The notes: generated from the sequence alone by a model not told the origin. DNA of 64,000 nucleotides from Macrothele yani (GCA_039090855.1 CM076997.1:167120709-167184708); one strand, 5' to 3'; positions 34,532 through 47,280 are shown, numbered from the stretch's first letter. Made by a program: numbers and translations.

Positions 34532-36854
34532 TTTCTAATAATTTACTGTTGTTAAAAATTAGATAGCAAATATTTTGCTGAATTGGAAGAACTAACGTCA
34601 CGTTAGCTACACTTAGGCTTAACCGTGTATATGGAAAGTCGACATTCGGAAGACTGGAAAAAAGCTGAATGCCAGCTTCCAAACAATGATGATGTATTGC
34701 AGTGCAAACATCGCTACTCTGTGGAATTAAGTTTTTATTGCGGAAGTAGTCCGATTTGCCAGTGCTTGAAAATTGTCCCTTCAGCGAGGACTGTTTAATG
34801 TTTTGTTGAAGGATGATAGAAATTTCAGATTGAAGTCCATGCGGATGTTGTTGTTTTTTATTATTATTATAATATATTCCCCTCATTTTCCTAATTTTTT
34901 TAAATTAACATCTCCAAATATTCAGCTATAAACGAACACAATCAGACAAAATATAAGGGGAGATCGCCAAAAAAACTACGGAGGGGGGCATGGATTTTCG
35001 GGAGGGGGTGCTAATTACCCCCGAGAAGATGCCTGAATACATCACTGTGTGACATCGGTTGATGAATCCTGCGAAGAATTCGTTTGATCTATTGGCGTCT
35101 CCAGTTACTTTCTGTGGCTGAATCTCTTCTCTAAAAATTAAGCCTAGGTTCTTTTAACGTACAAAAAAAGGAAATATTTCAAAATATAAATACAGTCTCC
35201 AATAGCTTAGGTTGAAGAAGGGCGGCCAAATAGAAGTTACTTTGTCTTTTATTTATCAAACACGATACTAGATGGCGACACGAACGTTCTTCTGAGGTGT
35301 AAGGGATATCTTAAGTGGCACATATTAGCTACGGGGTTATTTTCTTTTAAGTGGAACAGAATGTCCCTCGTTCATGAGAGGGCGCAACGAGGGTCAAGGA
35401 GAGTCAAGTAATTCCCTGGAAATTCGAATACCCCCAAAAACATAAAATGAAAATAAAAATAAAATAAAGGCAAAATAGGGAAGGTATGGATTTTGATTTC
35501 TTTACAGACTAGAGGCTGTGACTCAAACCACGCTCGCCATCGCCCTCGCTCGCTGTGTCGCTGTGGACCTCTGGACCGCAGAAACCAGGGCCCGATTTAC
35601 TACATGCGAGGCCCAGGGCACAAAACATTTCCGGGGCCCCCTTGTTATTCTCTATCGACCAAATAATAGTCACTGTGTGCAGAGTAGCAAAATGTAGGCG
35701 TACGTGCGTACGCTGATAGTTTCAATACATTAGCAGGTTTGCAGATAGTTTTTACATGTAGATTTAAAAAATTAAAATGTTAGGCCTATATACAGCAATT
35801 AAAACACTTACTCAACGCTTTACGCAGATTAATATACTTAATTCTATTTCAACTGAAGAACTTAATTTTTTTTCACATCTTCTGAGTTCTTTTGTTTTTA
35901 CAGACATTTCTGGCCTCTAGATTTTATCAAGACTTTGTTCTCAATGTATACGAACTGTATTAAAGGTTTTGTTTACACAGAATTTAAATTTTATTGCCAG
36001 GTTCCACTTTCAGTTGCCAATTAAATAAAAATAATCTCCTTATGCATTTTGTAAAGTCCAGTATTTTTGAATTAACTTGTTGAAAATCATATTTATAATT
36101 TTTTGAAGGTTCATTGATATAACTGTTTTTCTGGATATAAAAACTTTCTTTAACTAATCTCTTGTGTTTATGAGGTTCGTAGTCCAATATTTTGCCATAA
36201 AAGTCCATTTTACACACATTGCTGCACATTCAATGGAATGTACTTATTTTGTCCTCATTGGAATCTGTAATGTTCTAATATTTATTTGTTTTATTAATTT
36301 TCCCTTAAATTATCTTATTCTATTTGTTATCATGGTTTGCGGGTTTGCAGCGAGTTTTTTTGTTTCAATAGCTGTGTACGCAGATACATTTTATTTTTAT
36401 ACAACTCTGGCTGTGCGGGGACAACTGGTTGATCAGTTGTTTGTGCTGCTAATGACCCCATAGATTCTAACTATAACAATATATCTATGACGAAATGGAT
36501 GGACATCTTAATTTTAGTGAATATTGTGGTCTTGCAATGTACTGATTCTTGCGTCTAGAACATGAGAACAATGCATCCTACAAAAAATGTGAATTAAAAC
36601 AAGAAAAAATAATCCATGGTGACCTCCACTGGACCTTCTCATGAATAGAGATATGAAACTGCATAAACAATTGAAAAAGTGCTATGGGAACTCCTACTTC
36701 CAAGCTTCCCGGTTTCTACCAAGATCAAATCAGCACATCATGATCAATATATCAGAAAACTGCAAAACATAAAATTTTGTGTTGATGGGGAAAAGTCTGA
36801 GTTAAACATTATAATCTGAAAAGCTGAGGAAACATCTAGTACCGGTTCAATTTT

Positions 36855-37797
36855 TGGTAAATGTGTACTTCAGCGTCCTAAATTATTTCGTCAGAAAATT
36901 TGCAAAATTAAAAAAAAACAAAAAAAAAAAGTCATATTACAGATGTTTACCGAAAAACTTACCTCCAAGTACGATGAGTAAACACACGCCGCGACGACGA
37001 CCTGAAGCTTTGCTCCGTTGAAAGGAAGGTTTGCTGTGGCGGGGAATTCATGGACAGAAGAGTACAACACGAATCAGGTACGCTCTTGTCAGGAAAGAGT
37101 AACAGAATATACTTCTATGCTAAAGAATGTAGTTTGAAATTTCTGCCTCACTTTTTAAAGAAACATGCAGAGATTGTCTTCGTTCTTTGGCATGTAATTC
37201 CGTGATACGAAATAGTAAGTATGCACATTCCTTTCTTGTTTTCTAGAAAAGCGTTGGAGTAGGTGTCGCATTCTCTCCAACGGAAGTTAGATGGCAAGCC
37301 TCAATGTGAAAGTTTGATTACTAAATAAAAAAAAAGCTTCCATGGAGAAATGAGTTCATACATTCAGCATCAAAGAATCCCATGGGAAAAAAACAACAAA
37401 CTCTCCGACTACGATGTCAATAAATGACACCGAAATTAACTATTTTCTGTAGCGTAGCACTACACTCTTTCCTGACAACAGCGTACCCGGTTCCTGTTGT
37501 ACTATTCCACCCGTGAATATCCTGGCTGCAGCGATCCTTTCTTTCAACGGAGCACAGCTTCATGTCAACGCCGCAGCGTTGTTTACGGCCTCCCGCAGCG
37601 TCTTCTGACTCGTCATACTTGGAGTTCAAGTTTTTCGGTAAACATCTTTAATATTCATTCTGACGATGAAATTTGTTTACCATTTCCCCTTAAATTGCAT
37701 ATTTTAGAATCTGTACGTCACACTTTTTCGAAATTTTACATCTTTTCCGACCAAATAATTTAGGACGCTAAACTACACATTTACCTAATTTTTACCA
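36855..37797. repeat. Fold-back repeat nested in the hAT element
   Basis: Two long inverted arms: about 36855-37112 and about 37440-37797. Matching pieces include TTTACCGAAAAACTT, CTCCGTTGAAAG, GTACGCT(C/G)TTGTCAGGAA and the outer GTAAATGTGTA(C/G)TT(C/T)AGC with GTCCTAAATTATTT. The arms differ by several indels. No coding potential; likely a MITE-like or snap-back element. Confidence 0.75.
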
Positions 37798-38056
37798 AAA
37801 TCTAATGAGCACATAATGACATGAATGTATAAGTTGTCCAGTGTCAAACAAAAATGACAATACGATGACAAAGTTCTGTGTTTGGGCACCAGATCTTTTT
37901 ATTTGTAATAACTCATTTACTATTCTTTATTTTTAGGAATGAATAAAAAGAATTGAAAATTTACCTCCTATATCTGGACGAAACAGTTGGGTTGAACATT
38001 TTTCTTCTACATTTCCTAGATGCAAAGTCATGTATTAGAGAATCATAATTCAAAGA

Positions 38057-40719
38057 CTATGTCACATCACTCTCCAAAGACAGCAGAGCTAATGATGCCA
38101 GTTTTGTTTGTCGCATGGTTGATCGTAAGGGATTTTTCAGTCTTTTCAGCAAAGAAAATGATCTCTCACTTGTACAATTTGAAATCGGTAATGTCATGAA
38201 CATTCCAAGTGCAGTCTCAGTGTTCGGAAATGTGGCTTCTAAATTGCTTACCTTCAAAGTTTGCAGCATCTGGGGAACGGTTGCATGCTGCCCCATCATT
38301 GAGGAGAATAGCAAAAACTCATCAGCAAACTGGTCGTCAAGGTCATTGTTATAGTATTCCTGCAATGCTTTTGCCCCTTGAAAAATTTCAGATCTTGATT
38401 TTTTTGTAAAAAATTCAAATTTTCTCATTATATTTTCATAAGCACTTTTTCTGCTTGAAAGCTGAGTGATTAAAGCATCACAAAGCACATAATGAACCTG
38501 AGTTCTAAATAAATCCTTTGCACTGAGTTCTATATGCTAACTGTAACATTCATCTAGGAGTTTATTCTTGGGCACTTTCTTTCTTCGGAATTCATGACCA
38601 TGGTATTGCACATTTTCAGACACTAATGTTTTAGCTTCCTCTTCATAGACTTCAAAATTTTCCCTCACGAACTGAATGAATTCAATTAACGACTCAAAAA
38701 TTTTAAGTACTTCAGAAATATTTCCTTTTGGATTCTGGCAAGTTTGATTTGCGCAGTTTAATCTCTGAAGTATTGTGTCCCATACTACTGTGCTGATCGA
38801 TATTTCCATTGTTCGCATTTTCTTCAGCAGTGATTTTGCTTCATCTCTTGTCTGTCGAGAATCATCTACATTTTCTGACAGAAATACTAAAACTTTCTCT
38901 ATTTCACAATAATTTTTCCTCACTGATCGTGTAGCTGCAGCATCTGTACACCATCTGGTAACTGACCGACTCTTCAGTGTGAGTGATGAATTTCCATGTG
39001 CTTTCTGGACTTTCTCCTGGAGTATTTTCCAACGGTGAGTTGATGCAGAAAAAAAAGTATAGAGTTTTTTTGCAAAAATGTGAAAAAAAGAAAGAACTTT
39101 ACCACAACTATTTATGCTATTCACACCAACTAAATTTAAAGTGTGAGCAGAACATGGCACATATTCCCCTAGTGGATTGATTTCCATAATGCGTGTTTGA
39201 ACACCAGAATACTTCCCAGACATGTTGCTGGCATTGTCGTAGCTTTGGCCTCTGACATTCATAATATCCAGGCCAGCGACCTGTAGAAAAGATATAATGG
39301 TATTTGTAATGTTTTCTGCAGTATATCCATGGAATGGAATAAATGTCAAAACCCGTTCTTTTGCTTCACAATCTTTGTTGACATACCTTATGATAAAAGC
39401 CAGTTGATCTATGTGTGTAATATCTGGAGTAGAGTCAACTATGACAGAAAAATATTTTGACATTTTACTTTCATCAGTGACGGCATTAAAAACACGTACA
39501 GCCATTAATTTAACAAATTCATTAACACATGTTGAAGATAAGTAACTGGTGTTACCACTTCCTGGATTCCCACATTTTCCAAGTGTTGAGCTAAGAATGG
39601 ATCAAATTCTTTAATTCTAAGCAGCCCAGGAAATTTCCATTCTGAACTGATCCAATTGTTTCATGATCACGATACATTGCCAACCCACTAACTCAGAGAT
39701 ACTTAACTGTTGCAACAACTCTATGCAAAACATCTTGCCGCCCCGGTGGCGCAGTGGTCTAAGGCAATGGCCTCTGATCATTCCTCCAAAGGGGTCAGGG
39801 TTCGGATCCCGGTGAGGCATGGATGTTGTGTTTGTCTTACGGCACTGGCTCTCTCCCTTCCCTGGAACCAGTGACCCTGAATTAGGGATGGGCGACTGCT
39901 TATGGCCCATTGAGTTGCTCACGGTGGTCGTTAAACCTAAAAAAAAAAAAAAAAAAACTCCAATCAAAAAAAAAAAAAACATCTTGCCAGTACTTGGATT
40001 CCTTCCGATACTGCATAACTATCTGACAGTCAATGCGTGCAGAAGCATTCATGCGTGATAAATAGTCACATACTGCTTGCCTGTGTATGTGTAAATTTGC
40101 ATGCTTCCAGTCAGAAAAACCTGTGGATCCTAATGCTGTAGTGCTCCTAGCATACAATTTGCATATCCGGCAGAATAGTAAACAAGTTAATGGGGATAAA
40201 AGAAGAAAGTCGCGTTTTACCTTCTCATTATTTTTTTTTATTCTGAAAAAATTACCTTCTGTTAGGAAACTATTTTTTACCACAGATATCCTTCCCTGTG
40301 AATGCCAGCAACTTCAAGTTTTGGACTGGTGGATTGCTCAAAAAGCATTTGCGCATTTCTTCTGTAATTTCCCCCCATAAGGCAAGATCCACTGCATTCA
40401 TTGTGGAACTTGTGCTCTCTTCATTAGATGAATTCAAAAGATTTCCCAAATTAGGAGCACCTGTGATGTTAGATGATTCTGAAGTCAGATTACTGGCTTC
40501 CAAAGGCAAATTACACTCAAGATACTCACCAGTAGTAAAATTAGAGTAATGTGTAGGAATTTTGGGACCAAGTGAAATATCCAATTTTTTAATGGCAAAA
40601 CGTTCAATGCTACCATGCTGCAGGTCATTATCCTTCAGTTTCAATTGTTTGGCTTTCCGTTTAAGCACTGCTGGATAAATATGTTTGTTTTGATATAATT
40701 TAACTGTTAAATAATTCAA
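38057..40719 (-). pseudogene. hAT transposase, DUF4371/hATC type
   Basis: A minus-strand gene in several pieces. The N-terminal piece (40270-40719) is KRKAKQLKLKDNDLQ and onward. Next (39900-40283) is the TTF-type zinc-finger region with CRICKLYA and GFSDWKHANLHIHRQ, interrupted by the SINE. The core (38537-39505, 322 residues) has SVIVDSTPDITHIDQLAFII, MNVRGQSYDNASNMSGKYSG and EYVPCSAHTLNLVGVN, the hAT catalytic-domain signatures. The C-terminal dimerisation domain (38057-38488) has NTETALGMFMTLPISNCTSE then RSFSLLKRLKNPLRSTM. A single TAA at about 38538 separates core and C-terminus in the same frame. It resembles the family annotated in animals as zinc finger MYM-type protein 1-like. It is recently decayed: one stop, the SINE and frameshifts near 39600. 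Confidence 0.88.
39737..39975 (+). mobile_element. tRNA-derived SINE, family 1, inserted in the hAT transposase
   Basis: A complete plus-strand copy: GCCGCCCCGGTGGCGCAGTG head, B-box-like GGTTCGGATCCC, body CAGTGACCCTGAATTAGGG, and a long A-run interrupted by CTCCAATC. The target duplication AAAACATCTTGCC occurs at 39727-39739 and 39976-39988 (the final GCC overlaps the SINE's own start). It splits the coding region of the 35586-41226 hAT between KYWQDV and CIELLQQL. Confidence 0.93.
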
Positions 40720-42915
40720 CTTAAATATATTGTTACAACTAACAAAATTTGATTATATATAAAATTAACATATATCCAACATTCCATCAGACTACAAGAA
40801 ACGCAACACAAAATACAACCACGCCATCGCGTTTGCGGTTACAGTTACGAGTTACGACAACGACAATCCGTGTGCAGGAAGTTGAAGGATCAGTTAAGTT
40901 TAGGTGCGTTCGGAGAAGCAAGAAAAGGTCACGTGAATCAATGAAAGCAGTCCTCCTTCTCAATGGCCACCTGAAGGTTATTAAACCACTGAAACTCATT
41001 AATGGCCACGTGTTTACGTAAAACTCGAAACTCAAACTCACTGCATGTAAGTACCACATTTATAAACACATGACTCATGAGCATGCAAAAGTAAAACAAT
41101 AAATTTTACATATACACACACAAAATTCCCATTAACTAAGTACACATTTAATTCAAATTTGGGGCCCCCCCAAAATCGGGGGCCCTGGGCACGTGCCCCG
41201 TGTGCCCTCCCGTAAATCAGGGCCTGGCAGAAACCCATTTCCTCCTATTCCCCTCAACGTGACAAAACAAGCGCATAAATCAAATGTTTTATCAAATTCA
41301 GCGGAAGGATATTGCCACCCACGGGACTGTTCTACGTTCTCCGTGTCTGGATTTACTGTAAAGTTTTTGGAAAGTAGATTTTCTGAACAGAAGGAACCTT
41401 CCTTTTTTACGCTTTCCAACCGTAGGTTGAAAAAGCGTATATGCTCCAGCCTTGTTTGTCTGTCTGTCTGTCCGTCCGAACGATAACTCGCGTAAAAATG
41501 GTTCGATTTCGATAAAATTTTTAGTATGTGGTAGGAGACCACATGGGGACGAACCTTTTTGAAAATGAACGAAATGGGGTCAAAGGTCGGGACATAGGAA
41601 TGGGATCCATTTCATTGTCCTTATGCATTATAACTTGCGTAAAAATGGCTCGATTTCGATGAAATTTTAGTATGTGATAAGGGATCCCCTGGGGACAAAC
41701 ACTATTGCCCTTATGTGTCATAACTTGTGTAAAAATCGTTCAATTGCGACAAAACTGTATCATGTTGTTCCGGAGGTGGTATAGTGAACCGGTTCTGTCC
41801 AACATCATCGAAATGGGGTCAAAGGTCAGGACACAGGAGCGAGAGTTATTCCACAGCTATTATCCTCATAACTTGACTAAACGTTCTTCTATTACGACAA
41901 AACTTTAGTATGTTGTTCCGGATTTATATCGAACCAATTCTGTTTAATATCATGGAAATGAAGTCAAAGGTTAGGATACACAGCAGCGAGATTTATTCCA
42001 CAGCATTATCCTCATAACTTGAGCAATGATTTCTGATATGTTGGAAAGCGTATCATAATCCATGCATTGCATGATTTTATTAATTTGTTTTTTTATTTTC
42101 TTTTACTTTAAAAAATATCAACAACCTTGATGATGCTATCTAAAATATCGTAATTTATATGGCACTGAATATCGTATATGAATGTGCAGCACAAAGTTAC
42201 ATATATCCCTTTACATCGTATTAGTAGTAGTAATAAACCAATATAGTTACATAAATCACTCAGGGAAACAGATTTGGGTGGACTGGTGAATATAAACACT
42301 TCTCCGTATCGGTTTACAGAAAAAGTTCTGTAATAACTCAGATATATATTAATTAATGTACACAAGAAGAGAACAGTGATAGGGGTCTTTTATCGTGTAT
42401 AGAGATCGACTGAGCCAAAGGCTGCTAGCTCCTTGACGTTGACTTAGGTAAGTGGGGAAATCTAAAAGGCTGCTTCCTCTGGAATAATGGATGTGTCGCC
42501 ATCTTTTGTCAGTTATGTGAAAGTACGTTTTCATAAAATTGCTACATAGAACTTGTAAATCAGATTATGAAATTAGTTTGCTTGAAAGTAATTTATATTT
42601 ATATGATTCTTATGAAAAATATTTTTGTCTTAGGTTGCAGACCAATCGGATGTGTCTTAAGGAAAATGGAGTTTGGGACCAAGCCTTTATAAATGTAGAG
42701 CATTAATGTGGTATTTACCTGCCATAGATATTGATTATACAGCAATCCGAGAAATATTAATAAAATTATTTCCTCATTCAAAATTCACTAGAATGATGCA
42801 AATTTGTGCATTTACAGATCATGTTCCTTGAAAGTTAGAAAAGTTGCAAAATTGGATATTTTAAATTTCTGATTTTTGAGGAATATTCCAAACATTATAA
42901 TTCTGAAAATATATC

Positions 42916-42960
42916 CAGACTAAACTTTTGGTTGTCCATCGGTGGTCAGTCCTTCTGGCT
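42916..42960 (-). mobile_element. Tiny RTE fragment
   Basis: About 45 bp (GGTTGTCCATCGGTGGTCAG and flanks) match the RTE C-terminal coding region on the minus strand, followed at once by an AT-rich inverted repeat (TATATAAATATATATAG). It lies about 180 bp from a plus-strand fragment of the same family inside the fold-back element. Confidence 0.5.
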
Positions 42961-43137
42961 ATATATAAATATATATAGCTAAAAACCCACGAGAAGCACC
43001 AAACGAAAAACAACTTTGAAATTTTGTTTTATTTTTTATTTTTCTCCTTCATTAAAAAAAAAAAAAAAAAAAAAAACCCCTTTCTTTAGGTTCTGCATTG
43101 TTTCTGTATATATATATATATATAAATCAGCATATAC

Positions 43138-43552
43138 AACTTTGTTGGATAGCGTTTGGAAGAAATATTACAATTTTCAAGAGCAACAGACCATTATGCC
43201 TCAAAAGAAACGTGTTGAATCAATGCATCCATCCAGTTCTTGCGTATGGAGCAGAGACATGGACTTTAACTAAAAAACAAACACATAGAAAGGCTACAGA
43301 CAACTGAAGAAGCATAGAGAAATGAATGTTTGGTGCAACCAGGAAACAACAGAAGAAAAACTCATGGATCAGGAAAATGACAAGAGTGGAAGACATCATG
43401 AACAGAGTAGAATCCCTGAAATGGCAATGGGCTGGACATAAAGGCAGAAGGGCGGACCACCGGAATTTTAGACTGAATACCAACGAACAGGAAAAGACTC
43501 AGAGAAGACGACATGGGAGATGGGGCGGTAAAATTTAAAAGCATGACGGAGT
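43138..43552 (+). mobile_element. RTE C-terminal fragment, plus orientation
   Basis: A truncated RTE piece on the plus strand encoding a degraded version of the element's C-terminal domain: FGRNITIFKSNRPLCLKR, AYGAETWTLTKK, WIRKMTRVEDIMNRVESL and WQWAGHKGRRADHR. It is cut at both ends and lacks the (GAT)n tail. Upstream it is preceded by a poly(A)-rich and (TA)n stretch (43053-43130). It is nested in the interior of the 41403-45329 fold-back element. Confidence 0.8.
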
Positions 43553-45338
43553 GCAGCAGCTTTTCCGCACTACATAGTGAAACATCTCTCTGCTACTGCA
43601 TAATGTGTCATCTATTTCCCACACGTCTTTTTCGCGGCATAAGAGACAGAAATTTTGAGTAAGGAAAGGCATTACTTCCCACATTATCTCAGTATCTGGT
43701 ATATTCTGAAACCAGAAAGTATTTCGGTTTAGGGATGTGTCCGGAAACGATTTTCTTAAATAAAATACAAACAGCTATTTCCTATTCCATTTTCCTCTAG
43801 TGCCTTTTAAACTGTTAGTAAATCAAATATGATAAACATAAAAAAATATTTGTGTGGCCCACTTAATAAATGGGATACATAGCCGGAAAGTTGTAAAGAG
43901 GAGGAGGGAGGCGTTGATGCATGTTATTGGTAAAAGTCTGCAGAAAAATATAGTCCGATTGGAAATATGCACAAAATCTTTAAAGGGTACAAATACGCTG
44001 CCCTGGAGTATGGGAGGATTTAAACCAGTTAAGACAAATAGGCAAGCCTCTCCATTGAGCGTTTTTGTTTAAACGATACTTTGTTTGCTGAAATAAGGAT
44101 TTCTGGAAGCGGTGTATATTTCCAAGGACATGTACAATTAGCCTCTAGGCTCAAAAGGAAAATTATGGACCCACAGACCCTCCAACCATTGGCAACGCCT
44201 CTGGAATAAACTTCAGCAGAACTTCATAGGCAGATTGCTTCGCTTTTGTTTTATAATTGTGGTTTACGGATTATTAATTTTTACTTTCCGTATGCAGAGG
44301 TTTTTAATTTTCTATTAGCAAATATGTCTGTTAAATAATATTCTCTCATCACAAATAAACATTTTTTTACGTATTTATTCAACACCTTCCCTTTAAATCC
44401 CAAAGTTTCATTCTTGGAGATGCAACTACAGTGATTCAACTGTATTAGTACCTTAGGTAAAATAGTGAAAAACCTCATAGTTAAACGAGTCTTGTGAGAA
44501 GTTTTGTGGGAGACTTGTCAGTCTAACTTTGTGAATTTTCACTGTTTTACCGAAGGTTAATTTTGGAGAAGAGTTTGGGCTTCAATGAACAAGTTTGTAA
44601 AATCATGCAATGTATTGATTATGATACGCTTTCCAACATACCAGAAATTATGACTCAAGTTATGAGGATAATGGCTGTGGAATAAATCTCGCTCCTGTGT
44701 CCTGACCTTTGACCCCATTTCGATGATATTCAACAGAACCAGTTCAGTACACCTCAAGAATAACATACTAAAGTTTTGTCGCAATCGAAGCACCTTTACG
44801 CAAGTTATGATGAATAATGGCTGTCGAATGGATTTTGCTTTTGTGCAATGACCTTTGACCCCATTTCGTTGATTTTCAACAGAACCGGTTCACTATACCT
44901 ACGGAACAACATGATTACGTTTCATCGCAATCGAACCATATTTACGCAAGTTATGACGCACAAGGGCAATTGAATGGATCCCACTCCAGTGTCCTGACCT
45001 TTGACTCCATTTCGCCCATTTTCAATAGGGTTCGTCCCCAGTGGCTCCCTTCCACATAGTAAAATTTCATCGAAATCGAACCATATTTACGCAAGTTATG
45101 ACGCATAAGGTCAATTGAATGGATCCTGCTCTTATGGCGTGACCTTTGACCCCACTTCACCCATTTTCAATAGGGTTGGTCCCCTGGTGGTCCCCTACTA
45201 CATACTAAAATTTCATCGAAATCGAACCATTTTTACGTGAGTTATCGGGCCGACAGACAGACGGACAGACGGACGGAAAAAGCTGGAGCATATACGCTTC
45301 TTCAACCTACGGTTGGAAAGCGTAAAAAAGGAACTTCC

Positions 45339-46560
45339 TATTTAAAATAATGTCTCAGCTCATTTCCCTAAAGCGTTATCACACTGCCCATCACGAAACG
45401 CGGAATTTCAACAATGCATTTTTACGAATGACAGAGCTATAAACAGTTTTTCAAATTTTAATATTCTTTCTTATTAAAGCTACTATAGAAACACTCCGAT
45501 TTCCAAATAAAAATAGAGGGTTTTGTAATTTTTATGTGGAACTGCTGTTACTTGAAGGAAACCCCTTTAGGAACCAAGAACGCGGTCTGTGCAACTATAG
45601 TTTTCACTGATTTCTCAGTCACGAGATATAGTAATTTTTTTAAAATTCGTTTAGGATCTGTTGATATAAAATTTCCTACTTTTAAACTCAAAACTGCGAA
45701 CCAAGGAAAACGTTCTAATCTGCCAAATTTATGAGCTCAACTTACCCTGAAAACTTTATTCTTTATGACTGAGCTCCCACATATCGATGGTACTTAGAAA
45801 CCATCCGTTGAACGTTATATGTATTATCACAGATAATACATAAAATTTCCTTTGTCTGAACGTTTGAACGATTGTTCCAGTTTGGCGGCGCAGTGGAAAA
45901 AGTGCTTGTCCGTTTTAATTGTCGAATCCCTGCCTGAACCAATGTACTTTTTTTTTATTGTTGTAATATTCATTGTTGAAATGTTCATGCAAACAAAAGA
46001 ATACCTGGTTACTAAAAATATACTCTACATATCTTATTTTTCCCCGTCAATATTGAAGGGCTTTTACCTAGTAGATATTAATAATTAGGAAAACTGTGAA
46101 TGCTATGTTACACTATTTCTCAAAAGATCGTTCAATAATACTTCGTGCGAAACGTTTTCTTTCCTTTATTTAAATTTTTTTATTTTTTTGTGTTATTTTT
46201 GTTTCCTTTCCTGCGTTTTACCTTAGCTGCTTATATCGGGAATAATGCTGAGTATCACAGTCCATATCGTCTAGTGTAGAGTAACGTGACTTCCATCCGA
46301 TGATCTGGGCCACTCAACGTCCCGTTTTTTTTTCTGACTTTCGGTTCCAGGACCGATTGTGTTTTTAATTATACTTTTTGAAAACATTTTTAGGGTTTCA
46401 ATATTGGACGGAGGCACTTCTGAAAGATGTACTAACTGGTTCTACCTAATGGAAATCGAAGATATAGCGAATCTCAGCAAAACCGCAAAATGTCCTAGAA
46501 AAAAGAAGAAAAACAAGAAGCTAGGGAAAGCGCGAAGTCTGTAAATGACAGTTCAGAGTA
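45339..46560. other. AT-rich DNA, nothing firm
   Basis: Between the fold-back element and the second hAT. GGCGGCGCAGTGGAAAAAGT at 45883 resembles a SINE A box with a B-box-like GTCGAATCCC 40 bp later; too degraded to call. Confidence 0.4.
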
Positions 46561-47280
46561 GTGTAGTTCAGTGGCGGCCCGTCAGATGAGGCAAGTGAGG
46601 CGCCGCCTCACCTGAAATTCCGCAGAATGAGAAGTGAAAGAAAAAAAAAACCTTCTGTCAGTAACAAAGATATAAGAACTTTGCAGGATAAATGAAACAC
46701 TGAAATTCACATTGTGATTCATGAATGGTTAAAGAAAGGCTTTCGAGAAGAGGAATGAATCATTATTTTTGCAAAGCAGCTGCATGTTTTAAGCGCTTAG
46801 AGGCGACCGGCTGAATCGTCTCGATGAGAAGCCGGTTTTGGGAACTGGGGATCAGAGAAGAGCCCTACAGACTGAACCCCCACCCCCACCCCACCCCCAC
46901 GGTCCGAGGTCTACCTAAAGAGGTGCCGGACTTCCAGTAAGAGAAAGGAAATTTCTGAGGCGACCCTCCATTTCGCTTAAACTGGAATCGCATCTCCGCT
47001 GTTATTGGAGAACCCAAGGATTGTGTATCCAATGGGCGCGGGAAAATGAGCAGATGACCCTTGTGAAAAGTGGTTTCACAGGCGATGACGCCGTTCGCCT
47101 CTATACGCTTTGGAGTACAAAGATTTCTACGTAGCTTTAACTATTCGTCAGAGTGTATTTGAATCTAACTTTTTGTAGTGTGTTTTCAATCCTCTCTTCT
47201 GCGGGTGTTTGCTAGTTCATAGTAATGTTGAGTTTTTTCTTTTTTTCATTTTGTTATTGTTACTAAACAGCATATTTTGA

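Larger units (their letters stand above)
32320..35047. mobile_element. hAT-like non-autonomous element containing RTE copy 3 (candidate)
   Basis: Left end CAGTGTTGCATTCAGAGAGG (32320) and right end in reverse complement CAGTGATGTATTCAGGCATC (35047) are imperfect inverted repeats, each followed by a G/C-rich stretch with GGGGGA or CCCCCT. The 8-bp flanks GGTGTGAT and TGTGACAT agree at five positions, so a decayed target duplication is possible but not proven. The left 110 bp and the right 515 bp are noncoding; the rest is the nested RTE copy 3. No transposase is seen. Confidence 0.5.
35586..41226 (-). mobile_element. hAT transposon (DUF4371/zinc-finger type), 5.6 kb, full ends
   Basis: A complete hAT insertion. 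The ends are CAGGGCCCGATTTAC at the left and CAGGCCCTGATTTAC in reverse complement at the right, flanked by a perfect 8-bp target duplication GCAGAAAC (35578-35585 and 41227-41234). One transposase gene lies on the minus strand (38057-40719). It has been hit by a SINE (39737-39975). A fold-back repeat of about 0.9 kb (36855-37797) occupies the noncoding side. Noncoding parts 35640-36850 and 40750-41160 are AT-rich with nothing recognisable. Confidence 0.93.
41403..45329. mobile_element. Fold-back element with arms of ~146-bp tandem repeats
   Basis: Long inverted arms at about 41403-42087 and 44592-45329. The outer ends read TTTTTTACGCTTTCCAACCG and onward to GCGTATATGCTCCAGC on both sides. 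Flanks GGAACCTTCC (41393-41402) and GGAACTTCC (45330-45338) look like a 9-10-bp target duplication. Inside each end is a (GTCTGTC)n/GTCCGTCC stretch, then tandem units of about 146 bp carrying ATAACTTGCGTAAAAATGG, TTCGAT(T/G)TCGA(T/A)AAAAT and GGGGTCAAAGGTCAGGA. The interior (42088-44591) holds two RTE fragments, a poly(A)/(TA)n stretch and otherwise AT-rich DNA; I see no transposase. The architecture resembles fold-back (FB/Galileo-like) elements. Confidence 0.78.

Noticed and set aside
34485..34886. 133-codon minus-strand frame as a Dscam upstream exon
   Set aside because: No Ig or FN3 motif, and it spans the RTE copy 3 truncation point into the hAT-like shell.
41153..41542. 129-codon minus-strand frame across the hAT end and fold-back start
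   Set aside because: It runs through two transposon ends and the GTCTGTC repeat; no domain, so a chance frame.
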